This document shows positions 22,594 through 34,655 of a DNA stretch of 64,000 nucleotides, piece by piece. Below the pieces are notes generated by a model, which worked only from the letters and a program-made list of their open reading frames with translations, did not search any database and was not told the origin of the DNA. Both the position numbers and the translations under genes were made by a program. The stretch's first letter is position 1. Every line of letters starts with the position of its first letter. The stretch lies in the NCBI GenBank assembly GCA_029721515.1, contig CM056562.1, forward strand, positions 18,111,335 through 18,175,334, written 5' to 3'. This DNA is from Synanceia verrucosa (Eukaryota > Chordata > Actinopteri > Perciformes > Synanceiidae).

Positions 22594-25500
22594 CTAAAAG
22601 GAGATAATGTCACTTGGTTTGGTTTTCCTGTGGTTGTAAAGAGATTTGACTCAGTAGCCTTACAATGTTGTTATTTAGTTTTTCTGAAGCTACAGCATGG
22701 TTAAATCAAGGAATTTTATTTTATTAAAAAAAAGGCCCCCCTCACAAGCTAACAGCTTGTAACAATATTCAATAGTCAAAAAGTCCAAAATATAGCCTGA
22801 GTCAAAACATATGGCTCACCACCTTTCCTCAGATGAATCTGCAGCTTATGGGTCAAAATAAGGCTGGTCTTGTCTGACATTCCTCCATTGAGAACTTATT
22901 TCAGACAGCAGGCATGAATTCTGTTGAAGTTTGAAACGATTGGATCTGATTTTACCCAATCACTAACGTTTGGTCGTGACGTATGTAATGCGCCGCTAGC
23001 GTGCAGGCTAGCTAACTCCTTCGAGCTAACTGAAAAATAAGACTTTTCCTGAACCCCGTGGGGAGTAAAGTCACGACATCTTTGTCAGCAATAAAAGTGG
23101 TTAAACACTCCTCTTGCTCCGACTTCAATTGCTGAATATTTGAGAGCCTAGCCAATACGAATTGAATGGCTTCCTTCACTTCCGTCTTCGCCGCCATTAC
23201 CAAACTACAACGCAAATGCTGCGCATGTGTTCGACGTCATCATTAACACCCGCCTCCCCCCGTCACCCACCAATCGCTGATTGGCCCGGTTGGTATTCAT
23301 CCTGAGAAATCGAGTCCAAGGGGATTAAACCCAGACTTAATCTGCAGGGAAATGATAATTGAGCAGAAGGTTATGGAGGGCTATGGCCAGGCTAAAAATA
23401 TGTGTTTTTAATAAATTTGGGGTGAACTGAAAAGGGTTGGTGTTGAGCTGACACAACTGAAATAAAATCTTATCAGGGAAAAAAAGGGAGCGTAGTTCTT
23501 AAACTCGATGTTAACAGTGCATCATGTTAACTGTTTCAAGTGGTTTAGTTTGCTTCTCCGTTTCCTCGCTGCACAGCCTTAGAGGCACGTGCATCAACAT
23601 TTGAAGCATGTTGCATCACTGTTGTCCAGGCAGAATCTGATGTAGTGAGCAGTGTCTTTAAATTGTAGCTTTGCCACCAGTCACCAGTCGGTCCTGCTCT
23701 CACCTCCTCTCCTTGAAAACAGTGTTCAGGGTTTAGATGTCCACAAAGAGAGATTAATCTGACAAAAACAACAGTGACATCTGTTTTCTCATGACCTTTT
23801 TATAAAGCAGGAGTGTTAAAACACTTGCTACCAGGCAACTCTTGCAGTTTCATTTAGTGTGACAAGCTTTCAGTGAGCCTACAGTAATGTCTGGGGGATT
23901 ACATAATCAAACACTGGCAAAAAGAAAATAAATGGATACAGTCTTGATTACTGTAGTCAAAGCTAAATCTTAACATACAGCTCAATGAGATCAATGAGAT
24001 CCAGTTTAGTTTGAACCCTTCATTTCTGCCTTCATTTCATGCCCAAACTGTAATTTTCAGAACTTAACATAGTATATAGTCATTATTTAGCCTACATCCT
24101 ATAGGCCCGATAATTTAGATATATTGCAGGCTAATATGAACACAAGTGAGTGTGACTTACATTTTCTGATGAGCTACGATGTCCATCCTGAATAGGTGTC
24201 CAAAAATGCTTCATCTTAGAAAACTCTAAGATGAAACTCTTTTTAAGATTTCTTGATTACCCAAGTAATTCAGTGATAGCTGGGTAAACATCAATGGTTA
24301 CATTGCAAAGACAGAATGCTTATGGCTAATTCGGCTTACTTATGATGGTGCCAGGTTGTAGATGTAAACAAATATATGCTCAGACAAACAGGGATCAAAA
24401 TGGGGAAATGTTGTACTTCCGGTTGACAAGGTGAGAGGACAGCCAGTGAAAACTCTGGGCCTAAAGTTAGAGTTTAAGGATAAAGTAGTTTCTTTTATTA
24501 TGCCCTATCATGCATTAATTTGCTTGACTTTTCTTAGGTTAATCACTTTTGTATTATTTCTACATTTCAGTATTCTCAAACTGATGTTTTCAACAGTCCA
24601 GCACTACATGAATCCTTTAGTTTGCAGTCTGGAGGATCTGATGCTAAAATTAGCTTCAGAGTATTCAGTATTACAATTATAATTACACTATTTTCGTCAT
24701 AACTAAAAATATTACATAATCATAACAGACTTGTTGAGGAGCAAATTACTTAGTATATCAGTTATAATTATGTTACTGCAATACAAAATGTATCTCCTGT
24801 AAAGTGGATTACTGAACACATTACAGTTGTGACAGAGCTGTATCTAAGGGTTTGTGTCCCTGTGCACGAGTGAGGATGAGGAAGCACTCAGGCATAACGT
24901 AGAAGAGGGGGGAATGCATATTCATCAGGCCTCGCAGATAAAATAATGCACTGGCACATAAAACCTCACGAGTAAAATAGCTGCAATAAAACTTGATGTG
25001 TTACAGCAGGACAAACATTTATGAAGTCAGCCCATGGACTTGCCACATGATAATGCTTCACGGGAAGTGAGAGAAGTGTATCCCTGCACACATTTGCATT
25101 TGGCTGCGGGGTTGAGTTCAGAGGGGCCCTCCATTTTTCACCTCCATCTGAACACTTAATTACTTCGGCTGGTTAATCTTTCGCTTAATAAAAATCTATT
25201 AAATAGGCCCGTCTGGGTATAAGCAGGAGGTGATTTACAGTTGCCCCAGTGTTTCTGCTACACATGGCCAATACAATATTTTGTGTCGAGCAGATCAGTC
25301 ATGCAATTATACTTCCATACATGAGGAAATGACAGATCGACTCGTGTTCTGACCTCAATCATTTACATAATCTTTGTTTGTCCTTCTTGTCTGGCAACAG
25401 CAGCAGAGCTCGTCTTTCATCAAGTTAAAGATGAGTTTCTCTTTCTGTCTCAGCGTAAAAAAAAATCTTCTCCAACCACAGAGAGGAAGCCAGCTCATGC

Positions 25501-26933
25501 ATTAACCCGCCTGTTGACCTCTGTCTCACACTCACACATGCTGTAAATAAAGGCCACTCACTGACTCCCACTTGAACACCTCAAGCTACCAACTCTACCC
25601 ACTAGATGGCATTCCTGTATAGAGAGCAGGCAGGAGCAGGACATTCTGGACTTCTGTTTGCCTTGTTGACAACTGAAGCCACTACCAGCTACCTTACATA
25701 ACGCATTATCATCACTGTCTGTTTTTTTTGTCGCAGCTCATCTCGAAAAATAATAAATAAAAATATTGAAAAACACTAAAAGAAAGACTGAGCAGAGGCA
25801 AAATTAAATGAGTAATAAATAAATAGAAGAGTAACATAAATTACGCTAACCAACAACATTATATATTCATATATTCAATCACATTTTTACTTTTGACTTT
25901 CTTGAAATCTTTATAGTTATTAAGTGTTTATTATTTTATTATTTGAACATACTGGGTCCAATATATAAATTTATGTGTGTATATAATATATACACATATA
26001 TAAATATACTTGTGTTTGCATATATATATATATAAATATATATATATATGCACACACACACTGCAGGATATCATATTTTTGTAGGGCACCCCAAAAGGTT
26101 AGCATAACACAGGTTTTGTACTATTGCAGCAAATTAGCTATGTGGCTAACAAATGTATGTAAATACTAACGGCTGTAGGCTATAGGTTAAGGCTATAAAC
26201 AAATTACACCAAAGACCAAAACCCATTAAAAAAACATTGGGTTTTGGACGAGGGAACCGGAAATACAACTTTATATCATTTCTCAAACTTACAAAATGAC
26301 TTCTCACTGTAAGTGAGGTATTGTAGTGTCATGTTGACTATAAGCAGCACCTCCCATTTTTTAGGAGATACCAAATAATAAAAAAAACACTACCACTAAT
26401 CCTTTACAAACTTTGTCAGATGCTAGTTTGTCTCAGAAGATAACTCTTCATTTTGTGTATATAGTGACTGGCAGCTGTGTTGGTTTAATACACTCATTTC
26501 AAACAGCGTTGCTTCACTCCTCCCTCTTCGTCCTCTCAGTTTTCGTCCTCTCAGTTTTCTCTCTGGTCTTTTGCCCTCCATGTCGTCTCCAGCTGTCCTG
26601 CTGTCTCTCTACTGAAGGAGGGTGGAGGACGGGGCGAGCTGATCGGCTTCAACTCTGCCTGCTTGGCTGTCATGTTGGAGCCTTGATGTTGCAGACTGCA
26701 GTAGCATCCTCTTAGGCCATAATCCACTGGATTGTTGCATTAAAACCATCACATGATTCTTTGCTCCTTTCCAGTTGAAGCAGTGTTGCGTCACTATTTG
26801 CGGAGGCTATAAATAACAAAGAGGGGCTGTGGGGGATCGAGGGGAGACACAGGACCTGGAACAACACAGATTGGCTGTCTTTTTCTGAACCCAACACGTG
26901 GCTTTGAGTTAGCGCAGTAATAGTCACACTTAC
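22594..26933. other. Spacer or intron between the unrecognised exons
   Basis: It holds the RecQ-like fragment, a run of AT dinucleotides at about 25959-26052, and an unusually non-repetitive block at 24.9-25.25 kb with TAATTA-type sites. A minus-strand frame at 26618-26701 (SATSRLQHDS to STLLQ, stop TAG) would be in phase with the exon at 26.93 kb, but its acceptor lacks a pyrimidine tract. Confidence 0.45.
23021..23197 (-). pseudogene. RecQ-like DNA helicase ORF fragment, decayed
   Basis: The minus frame from the ATG at 23197 reads MAAKTEVKEAIQFVLARL, then LKSEQEECLTTF and LLPTGFRKSLIFQL. This is the start of a RecQ-like helicase: a Q-containing motif followed by motif I (Walker A). The Walker A Gly before the catalytic Lys is replaced by Arg (GFRKS), and the frame ends a few residues later. 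Several hundred more residues would be needed for a helicase core, so it cannot be an active helicase. The flanks (22.87-23.38 kb) look like part of a dispersed fish repeat. Confidence 0.7.
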
Positions 26934-27017
26934 CTGACTCAGTCTTTGGCACGCATCACAACACTCACAAAGGATTTGATGCATTAAGGGATTCGGCAGC
27001 GCAGCAGGGGCCGACGG
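26934..27017 (-). CDS. Unrecognised gene, fourth exon
   Basis: It has a long pyrimidine tract ending TTTTCTTGTCGCAG and a strong donor AGTCAG|GTAAGT. It encodes 28 residues, phase 0 to phase 0, with four Cys (LMHQILCECCDACQRLSQ). Confidence 0.55.
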
Positions 27018-29932
27018 CTGCGACAAGAAAACAAGTGAGAGGAAATATTCAGACGTGTCACTCACAGAGACGTCAAAGTCTTTTTCACTCCCAGAATGAG
27101 AAGCTACCTCGCATTGTCACATCTTAGACTGAAAATCAGGTGTGGCTGTGTTGACAGTAAGCCACTGTGAAATAGCAGAATGGGGTTGAGCTTGGTAAAA
27201 TAGGTTGGGGTTTTTGTTCACTGCTTTCATGTGCTTTGACAGGCGACGTAAGTCTTCAGAGGTCTTCTTGAGGGAAGCTGAGAGAGGCTGGAAGGCAACT
27301 TCTGCCGAGGGAGACGTATACTGAGACGAAACATGGCTGTGACAACCAAAAAAACAAAAAACAAAAGAGCTGTTTTCCAGTGTCTGGAGACCCTGTGCAC
27401 TGCATTAGCATACATCCCATCTTATGCCTGCAAGGCAAACGACTACAGGGCAAGTGTATGTGAGGAAAAGCAGGTTGAACATGTAGGATGACAGAGCAAC
27501 ATCCTTCACAGGTGTTTACGTCATGAATTACGTAATCGATTACTGCGTCACTGGGACAAACAAACACAGGACTCTTACCCAGCAGGCACCTGTTCATGTT
27601 TGTCATGTTTTCTCACATTAAGTGTCACTAATTTTAGATCCAACAGCCACAATATTTTCTTACTTCTAATGAAGAGGATTTGTTGCCTAAACCTAAAATG
27701 TTTTTGTTTTAATTCTCGTGTTTACCTCCAATGAGGTCATAAGGTCCTGAACAACCTTTACTGTGTGATGCATGAGGAGTGAGAAGAGCTTGGAGAAGAT
27801 ACTGGAGCATTTAGTGAGTTCCCCTGGTGAGAAACCCACACTTTTTCATGGCTAAGTGGAGACCAAAACAGCAAAGAGGAGAGTAAATATTGGACTTACA
27901 TTCATTGTACAGCCAGAAACACGACTCATGCTAACACTGCAGCTGGATTTGCAAATGGGCAACTGTTTGCAAACACGCTCCTTTCACCTTTTTATGATGA
28001 ATAATATTAGTAAATGCTCTGTTCGAGTGTCTCAGTGAGTCAGCGAGCACAATACCAGAACCTTACAAATGAAACAACTAAATGATTAAAAATAATTGTG
28101 TTATTTATGAGTTTTTCCTGCTGTGACGTGAAAAAAGCCTATGTAAAAATGATCCATTACAGATTAAAGTGCATTTAAAATGATAGTAAAATAGACTTTA
28201 ACATTAAAGTTAAACAGTCATTATATGAACAGTGTCATGTATAAATTAGATTATTGTCTTTCTCTTTAAATATAAAATGTTATAGGATTCAGCATCTTTT
28301 ACACACATCATATGCTTGTGTAAAAAGCACAATATATGACACATAGTGAGGTGGTTGTATAAAGTAGTACGACAAAGAGTATCCAAACACTGTCTAGGGA
28401 CTTAATATTGTAGTTCTGTGGAGTTTAAGGATTCAAATCCTACATTTCCTATAATGCATTTCACTGTGATGTAATGCCCGTATCTTAAAAACTATGTAAA
28501 CCAGCAAGTCCACACTGAGATGACCCTTATGACATCACCAGAGCTATTATCACACAGAAATCAGTATACAACAGGCTGAGTAGTATTCCATAAGATTAAA
28601 TAAAGAGTAAATACACATAATACTTATGTGTATAATCTGCACAGAGTATGTACTAAGTTAGTTTCCACTGCAGTAGACTCACTTCTCAACCACACACACA
28701 GCCCCCCATTGGAAACGTAGCTTCCAAGAACCCAAAGTGATGATATCTAATAAGAAGTTTTGCCCACTTCTTTCTGTCTTCTCTTCCTCTTTGATCTCTC
28801 CACCTCGCTCCCTCTATTCCTTTCTTCCCATAAGCCTCAAACTATCCAACCAAATCCCCCCTCTCTGTCTCTCTCCGTTCACCCTGCAGCTCTGCCTCGC
28901 TCTCTCCCACCCTGCCAGTCCACCAGCATGTTATTTAAGTCAAGGGTGGCATTAGCATGACGATCACAGTCTTCCATCACAAGTCTGCCAAGGCTGGAGG
29001 AGAGGCAGCGTTATTAGGGTGGAGAGAGACTAAACAAAAAGAGAGAGAGGGAGATGGAGAGCTGAAGGCACATAGAGACAAGATAACACTTTCAATAAAA
29101 AACTGAAGATGATTTGTGATTACGTGAGACAAAGCATACATGTGTCTACATTAAAGAAAGACATTTGTGTGTCACATTGTCAGGTTGATGTGCACAATCA
29201 AAGAAGGTCTTGTCTCTGTCAACGAAAGCATTTTTTTTTTCCACACAAGTGTCAAGAGATAGGCCTACAAAGAGACTGGAAAATCATGCCCCCGATCATA
29301 TGGACAGCTCCTACACGTCATTATGTGGAAACCCTCAGTGAAATCAGATCAGACAGTACGTATGAATCCCTGCTTGTTATTCCACATCTGATTACTCATG
29401 CGTGCCCACAGGAAAAAAACACATGCGACTCATTGTCATTTTTCAGGCACATTCTCACTTCGCCTTCCTTGACCTCTCTCTTTACTCATGCTCTCTATTT
29501 ACAAACCTATTTATCACAACAGGAAATTAAAACACAGTTAATTGTATCATAAACACACATCTGTGGCACTAAAACCAGATTCATTTTTAATGAAACAGAT
29601 GCCATCCTGGGCCAATTTCTCCCCTTCGCCAACCGCCACGGCCTGCAGTCTCACAACCACATGGCGAAGCATCCTTAACGGACTCTCTGTTGTTGAGTGC
29701 AAAGCGACAGGATAAACACACCAGCTGGATTAAAGCCCCTCCCTGTAATTAAAGCCATCATAGCCTTCAACTTATTATCTGTGCAAACACCACTGCATCT
29801 CATGTGACACCGCAGCACACGAAAGACACTGGCTTCAGACGTCCATGACTCACCTTTAATGGACGCCCTGCAGTACTCATGTTCAGTCTGCTTCTTCAGA
29901 GCCGACAGAGAAGGAGAGATGGGGTCTGACAT
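26934..29932 (-). CDS. Unrecognised multi-exon gene, four phase-consistent exons
   Basis: Four minus-strand exons (29854-29932, 27726-27823, 27222-27320, 26934-27017) join without a frame break into about 120 residues. The first begins with ATG. The product looks helical and amphipathic, for example LSALKKQTEHEYCRAS, IFSKLFSLLMHHTVKVVQDL and LSASLKKTSEDLRRLSKH. The spacing of Leu, Lys and Glu faintly recalls F-BAR/BAR coiled-coil domains, but I do not recognise the protein and assign no function. It lies between ADGRA1 and KNDC1, in the same orientation. The 3' end is unresolved: it may read on through a retained intron to a stop at 26712, use the 26.7-kb frame, or reach the exon at 22.59 kb. 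Confidence 0.55.
27222..27320 (-). CDS. Unrecognised gene, third exon
   Basis: The T-rich tract and CGTCTCAG acceptor open 33 residues in phase 0 (YTSPSAEVAF, LSASLKKTSEDLRRLSKH, MKA). The donor GCA|GTGAAC is weak. The frame otherwise continues to a TGA near 27126. An alternative AG at 27338 is in the wrong phase. Confidence 0.45.
27726..27823 (-). CDS. Unrecognised gene, second exon
   Basis: The acceptor is GGTTTCTCACCAG and the donor TTGGAG|GTAAAC. Two bases complete the Gly codon left by the previous exon, then 32 residues from ELTKCSSIFSKLF to MTSLE, ending in phase 0. Confidence 0.55.
29854..29932 (-). CDS. Unrecognised gene, exon with start codon
   Basis: The ATG at 29932 is followed by 26 codons (SDPISPSLSALKKQTEHEY...) and ends at a near-perfect donor ATTAAAG|GTGAGT, one base into a codon. 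A possible acceptor (TTTTCTTTTCCAAG) lies at about 29986, so this may be exon 2 with the 5' UTR exon further upstream. A short upstream ATG occurs 8 bases before. Confidence 0.55.
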
Positions 29933-30162
29933 TTCACATGGCTTTCAGTCAGACGAATAATCTGATGGTGGTGGGTGCGGTGTGGCCTTGGAAAAGAAAA
30001 AAAAAAAATCCAGCTGCATATTAAATGTGCTCAGGCGTTTCATGGCCCGTCAAACCTGGGTGTGATTTGTGACGCACGGAAGACACACTGTCTCATTTTC
30101 TGGTGTGATGTGTGCACATGTGGATGCCTGTGCGTGGATGTGTACAAGGACTGGGCATGCAC

Positions 30163-30163
<1 letters not shown>

Positions 30164-30219
<56 letters not shown>
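30164..30219. repeat. CA microsatellite
   Basis: An uninterrupted (CA)n run of about 28 units. It creates Cys-Val and Thr-His shadow frames on both strands. Confidence 0.97.
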
Positions 30220-30221
<2 letters not shown>

Positions 30222-33172
30222 CGGCAGTCAAGCCTGCTATCATTTGAATTCCTCCCCTGTGGCGGCACCGTAAGGCATCTCAATCTCCATCACGCTGTCA
30301 GAAGAAATAAACACATTACAGCGAGAACTGAGACAAAAAAAAAAGAAAACAGGCTTTTTGTTTCACTCACATTCATCGTCTTAAATGCACTCACACACAC
30401 AAACGGAGGACACACAAGCCAAAGATGCTCTCATTTGTTGCATGGTGAAAAAATACATTTATTGGAATCTGTGTCAATGTAGAAAAAAGTGAAAACTGGC
30501 TTTAGGTTTTGTCACAGTACCACAGGTGAATACTCCAGCAGCCGTCTGGTGAGCCGAAAACCAAGTCGGCAAGCTTGTTTAGGGCAGCACATCTGCTACG
30601 GATGACAACAGAGAAGTCGGCCTACGGTGGCCCATGATACCCAACATATCAACTCACAGACACTGAGAAGCTCAGGCTGCTCCTAAGACACACCACCAGC
30701 AAATACACGTTGTACAGTAATTAACCTAGCCCAGCGTTCTCTAAGTTTGATGTGGGTTTTAAGCAGGAGAGGCTGATTTTAGATGTTTTGCTGTGATACT
30801 GTTACAAATCCCTTTCCAATAACCAGAAAGCCAGAGTGACTGACTGCCAGCATGTACAGCAGCTCAAAGGAGCGCGTAGTGTCTGATCAATAATGAGCCA
30901 CTCTTTTGGAACTCATGTTTGGCCCATAATATCCCATTTTGTCCCAGACTGCGCAACGCTAGGACCTTCATGCATCATCTTTGATGGCCCTCCTTTCACT
31001 ATTCATCGCTTGCCATCCAAGTAAAGGAAGTATCACATTAATATTTCTCCTTTCTATTGTCACTTTTTTAACTGAAATATTTCTGTCTGAACAAACATGT
31101 CTATGATAAACATACTGTAAGTGATGAATTCTACTCTGGCAGGCCAAACATTATTATGGGTAGTGCATTTTCTATTTCTGATATGACAGGATAAACTCAC
31201 AACACGCGGGCAAGTCTGCATACTTTATGAAGTCAACTAAAATTGCAACAGAAAAAAGGCATTAGAAAACAAAAAGGACATTTAAACTCAGATACTGAGT
31301 ATTAACATTGAGAGGTCAGTTTTTTCCCCATACAACTTTCTTTACATATAGACTTATTTTAATCTTAAATATCTTAAATCTCATATAAAATAATTCATCA
31401 GAAACTGATTCTATATACACAGACAAGAGTGCACAATATGGATAAAGAGATGGTGTGCATGCCAAGGTGGTTTTGCAAGAGCAGGGTTTGAGGTGAGATT
31501 CTATGAGCTGCTTGGTTGCACAAGTTTGGCTTTTCTGACAAAATGCATGAGTGGTTTTGTCTGGAGTTTCATACTCAATATCATCATTCATAAAACAAAA
31601 CAGTGCTGTGACCTTCACTGTAACAAAACAATCTTCAATCTTGGCCTATCCTGATATAAGTTACCTAGCAAAACTAAGAGCATTAGGTTTTTCTGCACTG
31701 GACACACCTGCCTTGTTGTGTGAAAGCATGGTGGAATAAGCAAGATAGCTCGCTAACTAACCACAGCACATCACACTGCTGTTGGACAAGGAGCCAACTG
31801 TATGAGCAATAATCAAACAACATTTCCACAACAATTTCTGGACAATTTAGCTTTTGCCTGTGAATGCAAATCAGACCAATTAGAAAATTTAAACATGTAA
31901 TGTTAAATGGAGATCACCTGTGGGAAATAATAGTGTGATAAAAACTACACATGGCAAATAATGCTCATGGATGGGCATTCATTTAAATTGCACATTGCTA
32001 CGAACAACAAGGCATGCATGCTTTAGGGCTCTTATGAGACAAATGGAAAAATTAATAAAATATGAAAGGACTGCAGTCTGGCTGTGAGAAAAAAAAACAA
32101 TATCAGTTTTTTCTAGATCTGGGCAGAAAAAAGAAAATCAAATGCAGGCATCGTTTGACTGGCGGTCAGACAGATTTTGAGAGTGCTGGGATATGAACTG
32201 ATAACCAGCCCCTACAGTGGTCACAGGCAGGTTCTCCAAAGCAGCTTGTTGTTCCTTCTATAATCACATTCATTTTTTTTTATTTTATTTTTTTTGTTAA
32301 AGCATTTGGTTTTATGAAGAATCATGATGATTTTATAATGTTAGATAGCATGTACGAGCTGAGCTGAAGAAGATTAAAATGCGCTGCAAGGTTCTGGCTC
32401 GATGTCGCACAGTGTTAACAAAATCGGATCCAATGACTCAAAGACACCAACTCTCTATTCACAATGGCCAAAGCTGTTTCTGTTGAGGCTGCTGTTATTT
32501 ACTTCTCTCCAGAAAAATAAAAAAACACAACAGTGAAGACATCATACAGACAGCACGATCATTACCAACCTGGACGGGGATGCTTAATTTCACTTCTCTT
32601 TTTCTGTTGCTTTGAATTTTCACAACTGGCGTCCACACATCTCTGGCAAGCGAGAGTATCTTTGTATGATATATAAAAACTTCTAGTGGATGTTCACAGT
32701 TGCTTGACTGAATGGCAAAAATACCCACAAAGTCTAAAATTGCTGGTTTATTCATCTCAAACACGGATGCCAAGAGTTCTTCAAAGTACTGGAGGATCAC
32801 TGTCATTGTTGATGGGTTCAGATTCAAAGTGTAAAAAAAAATCTTGCAGCGTTTTGCCTTTGAGCACTAACACACATATTCATACATACAACCATTCATT
32901 TTCTTGTGTATATATAGAGAGATCTGTAGTAATATGAAACAGTGGAAATACCTTCAATTACATCTGATGGCATGATGTGACATAAATTCTTCTTGATGGA
33001 GGAGATTCTGTTCTGTGGACGCTCATCATTGACATGATATAAGATTTCTGTACAGTAAAACAGCACACATAAAAACAAGAGGACATTAAAATAAAAAATA
33101 TCCCACACTGATTGTGATGTTTAAAATGTTGTTCAATTAATCTTTTTGAAATTCTAGAAAGGGAGGCGAGGG

Positions 33173-33178
33173 TTTATT
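33173..33178 (-). terminator. adgra1: Possible ADGRA1 poly(A) signal
   Basis: AATAAA on the minus strand about 50 bases after the ADGRA1 stop. The UTR would be very short, so a more distal signal is equally possible. Confidence 0.25.
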
Positions 33179-33226
33179 TTTGGCGGGACGAGGCAGAGGT
33201 GCTGCCCATCTCCCCTGTTCCCCACA

Positions 33227-34655
33227 CTACACAGTAGTTTCATTCTTCCAGGGTCCAGTGCGTATATTCCCTGTGCTGTCTGATGTGTACAGGTGTCCTT
33301 CGTGCAAGCCCCCCTTAAGAATCCCATTCTGATTGGGCGGGTTCTGGGGGTAGGATTGTCTGCGCGGGGCATGCATCTCTAGATGGTGATGCGTCACCAT
33401 CGGGTCCTGCTCGGCCACTTTGCCGCAGCCGCACAGGAAGACGCCCGTGTCGCCTGCCTCTGCCGGGCACAGAGAGGGGAACAGGTCTGCCTTGGCGCAG
33501 CAGATATGCCTGTGGCAGGGATTATGGCATGCCAGGGCCTCGTGCGTGGTGGCTGCAGCGGCATGGCATGTGTGATGCCCATCATGGTGGCCCTCGTGGG
33601 CTAGATGTGGACAGATGTGGGCGTGACGCTCATGTGTGCTGTGGGGGCTGTCAGTGTGTGAGCTGTGCACACTGCCTCCGTCCACGCTGGAGGGGATGTG
33701 ATAGGCGTATTCCCTCTCGCTCCCTGCTCCACAAGCACCGGCTCCGGCCCGGCGGCTGAAGTGTCGGCCTTTAGTCCTGGTGCTACTCTTTAGGCAAGGG
33801 TGCAACTGGATCCCTGGACGGTAACCCTCTGGGTCAGCGTGCAGCAGCACGTGTGTCGCCGCAGGCTCCTCTTCCATCAGCTGCTGGCTGTGCAGGGCGG
33901 CGCAGCACGGTGTCACCGGCGCCAAACACGTCACGTGATTTTGAGAGGACGGGAGGGCGGCGTGTTTGCAGTGACCTAAACTGCCATGGCTGCAGCTCAT
34001 CAGCGCTTTACCCTGACATGGCGAGTCATGGTGGCAGTGGCTGTGACCATGGCCATGTCCGGGGGTGTCTCCGTTCACGTTGACCTTGGGCCGTGCTTGA
34101 GCAGGTCCGTGGGCGCCAGAGCAGGCATTGGCGTTTCTTCCGGGACAACAGGAACACCAGCAATGCCAGACGTCATCACGCTTGGCACAGTGATGGATCA
34201 GGATGAAGAGGCCGAGGGTGACGGAGAAGGCACCGTAGAGGCAGCTGAAGATCATGTCCAGGAAGTGGCCCTGTGACACGGCCAGCGCCCCGAACGTCCA
34301 GGTGGCCAGAAATAGGAAAAGGGTGAAGGCCGCCGTTCGTAACTGAGCCTTGAAGGAGTGCTCATTGGCCAGTAGCGCAGGGTTGATGGGAACGCCTGGG
34401 CAGCCGGCAGGGCAGTGGCCGCCACCAGATGGTGCCGCCAGCGCTCCAGGCTCGGCCCCCTGATGGCAGTGGGTCGGCACATCGACAGCGGCCAGCCTCT
34501 GCTGCTCCTCCGTCAGTTGCTTGAGCTCATACTTCTTTTCGGGGTGTCGCCGCAGCTGGTTGAAGGTACAGAGGAAGTAGATGCATGTCACCAGGACGAT
34601 GAAGGCCACGGGGCCAAAGAAGGCTCCCAGGCTGGGCTCCCACGCCATCCAGCAG
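33227..34655 (-). CDS. adgra1: ADGRA1 last exon (TM5-TM7, tail, stop)
   Basis: The acceptor TGTGTTGCAG contributes one base that completes Tyr. The exon then reads CWMAWEPSLGAFFGPVAF (TM5), the conserved AFTLFLFLATWTFGALAVSQ (TM6) and FSCLYGAFSVTLGLFILIHH (TM7). A long tail follows and TAG stands at 33229-33227. It encodes 475 residues. High G+C content creates many shadow frames on both strands. Confidence 0.97.

Larger units (their letters stand above)
29990..33226. other. Spacer downstream of ADGRA1
   Basis: Apart from the CA repeat, no exon or repeat was recognised. Some of it near 33.2 kb must be ADGRA1 3' UTR. Confidence 0.5.

Noticed and set aside
26618..26701. In-phase minus-strand frame ending in TAG, considered as the last exon of the unrecognised gene
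   Set aside because: The putative acceptor has no pyrimidine tract, so it is kept only as a possibility in the spacer entry.
30040..30482. Frames on both strands across the CA repeat
   Set aside because: Made of Cys-Val or Thr-His repeats from the microsatellite.
33383..34276. Several plus-strand open frames of 73-96 codons opposite the ADGRA1 last exon
   Set aside because: They are antisense shadows of a G+C-rich real exon and show no domain or start context of their own.
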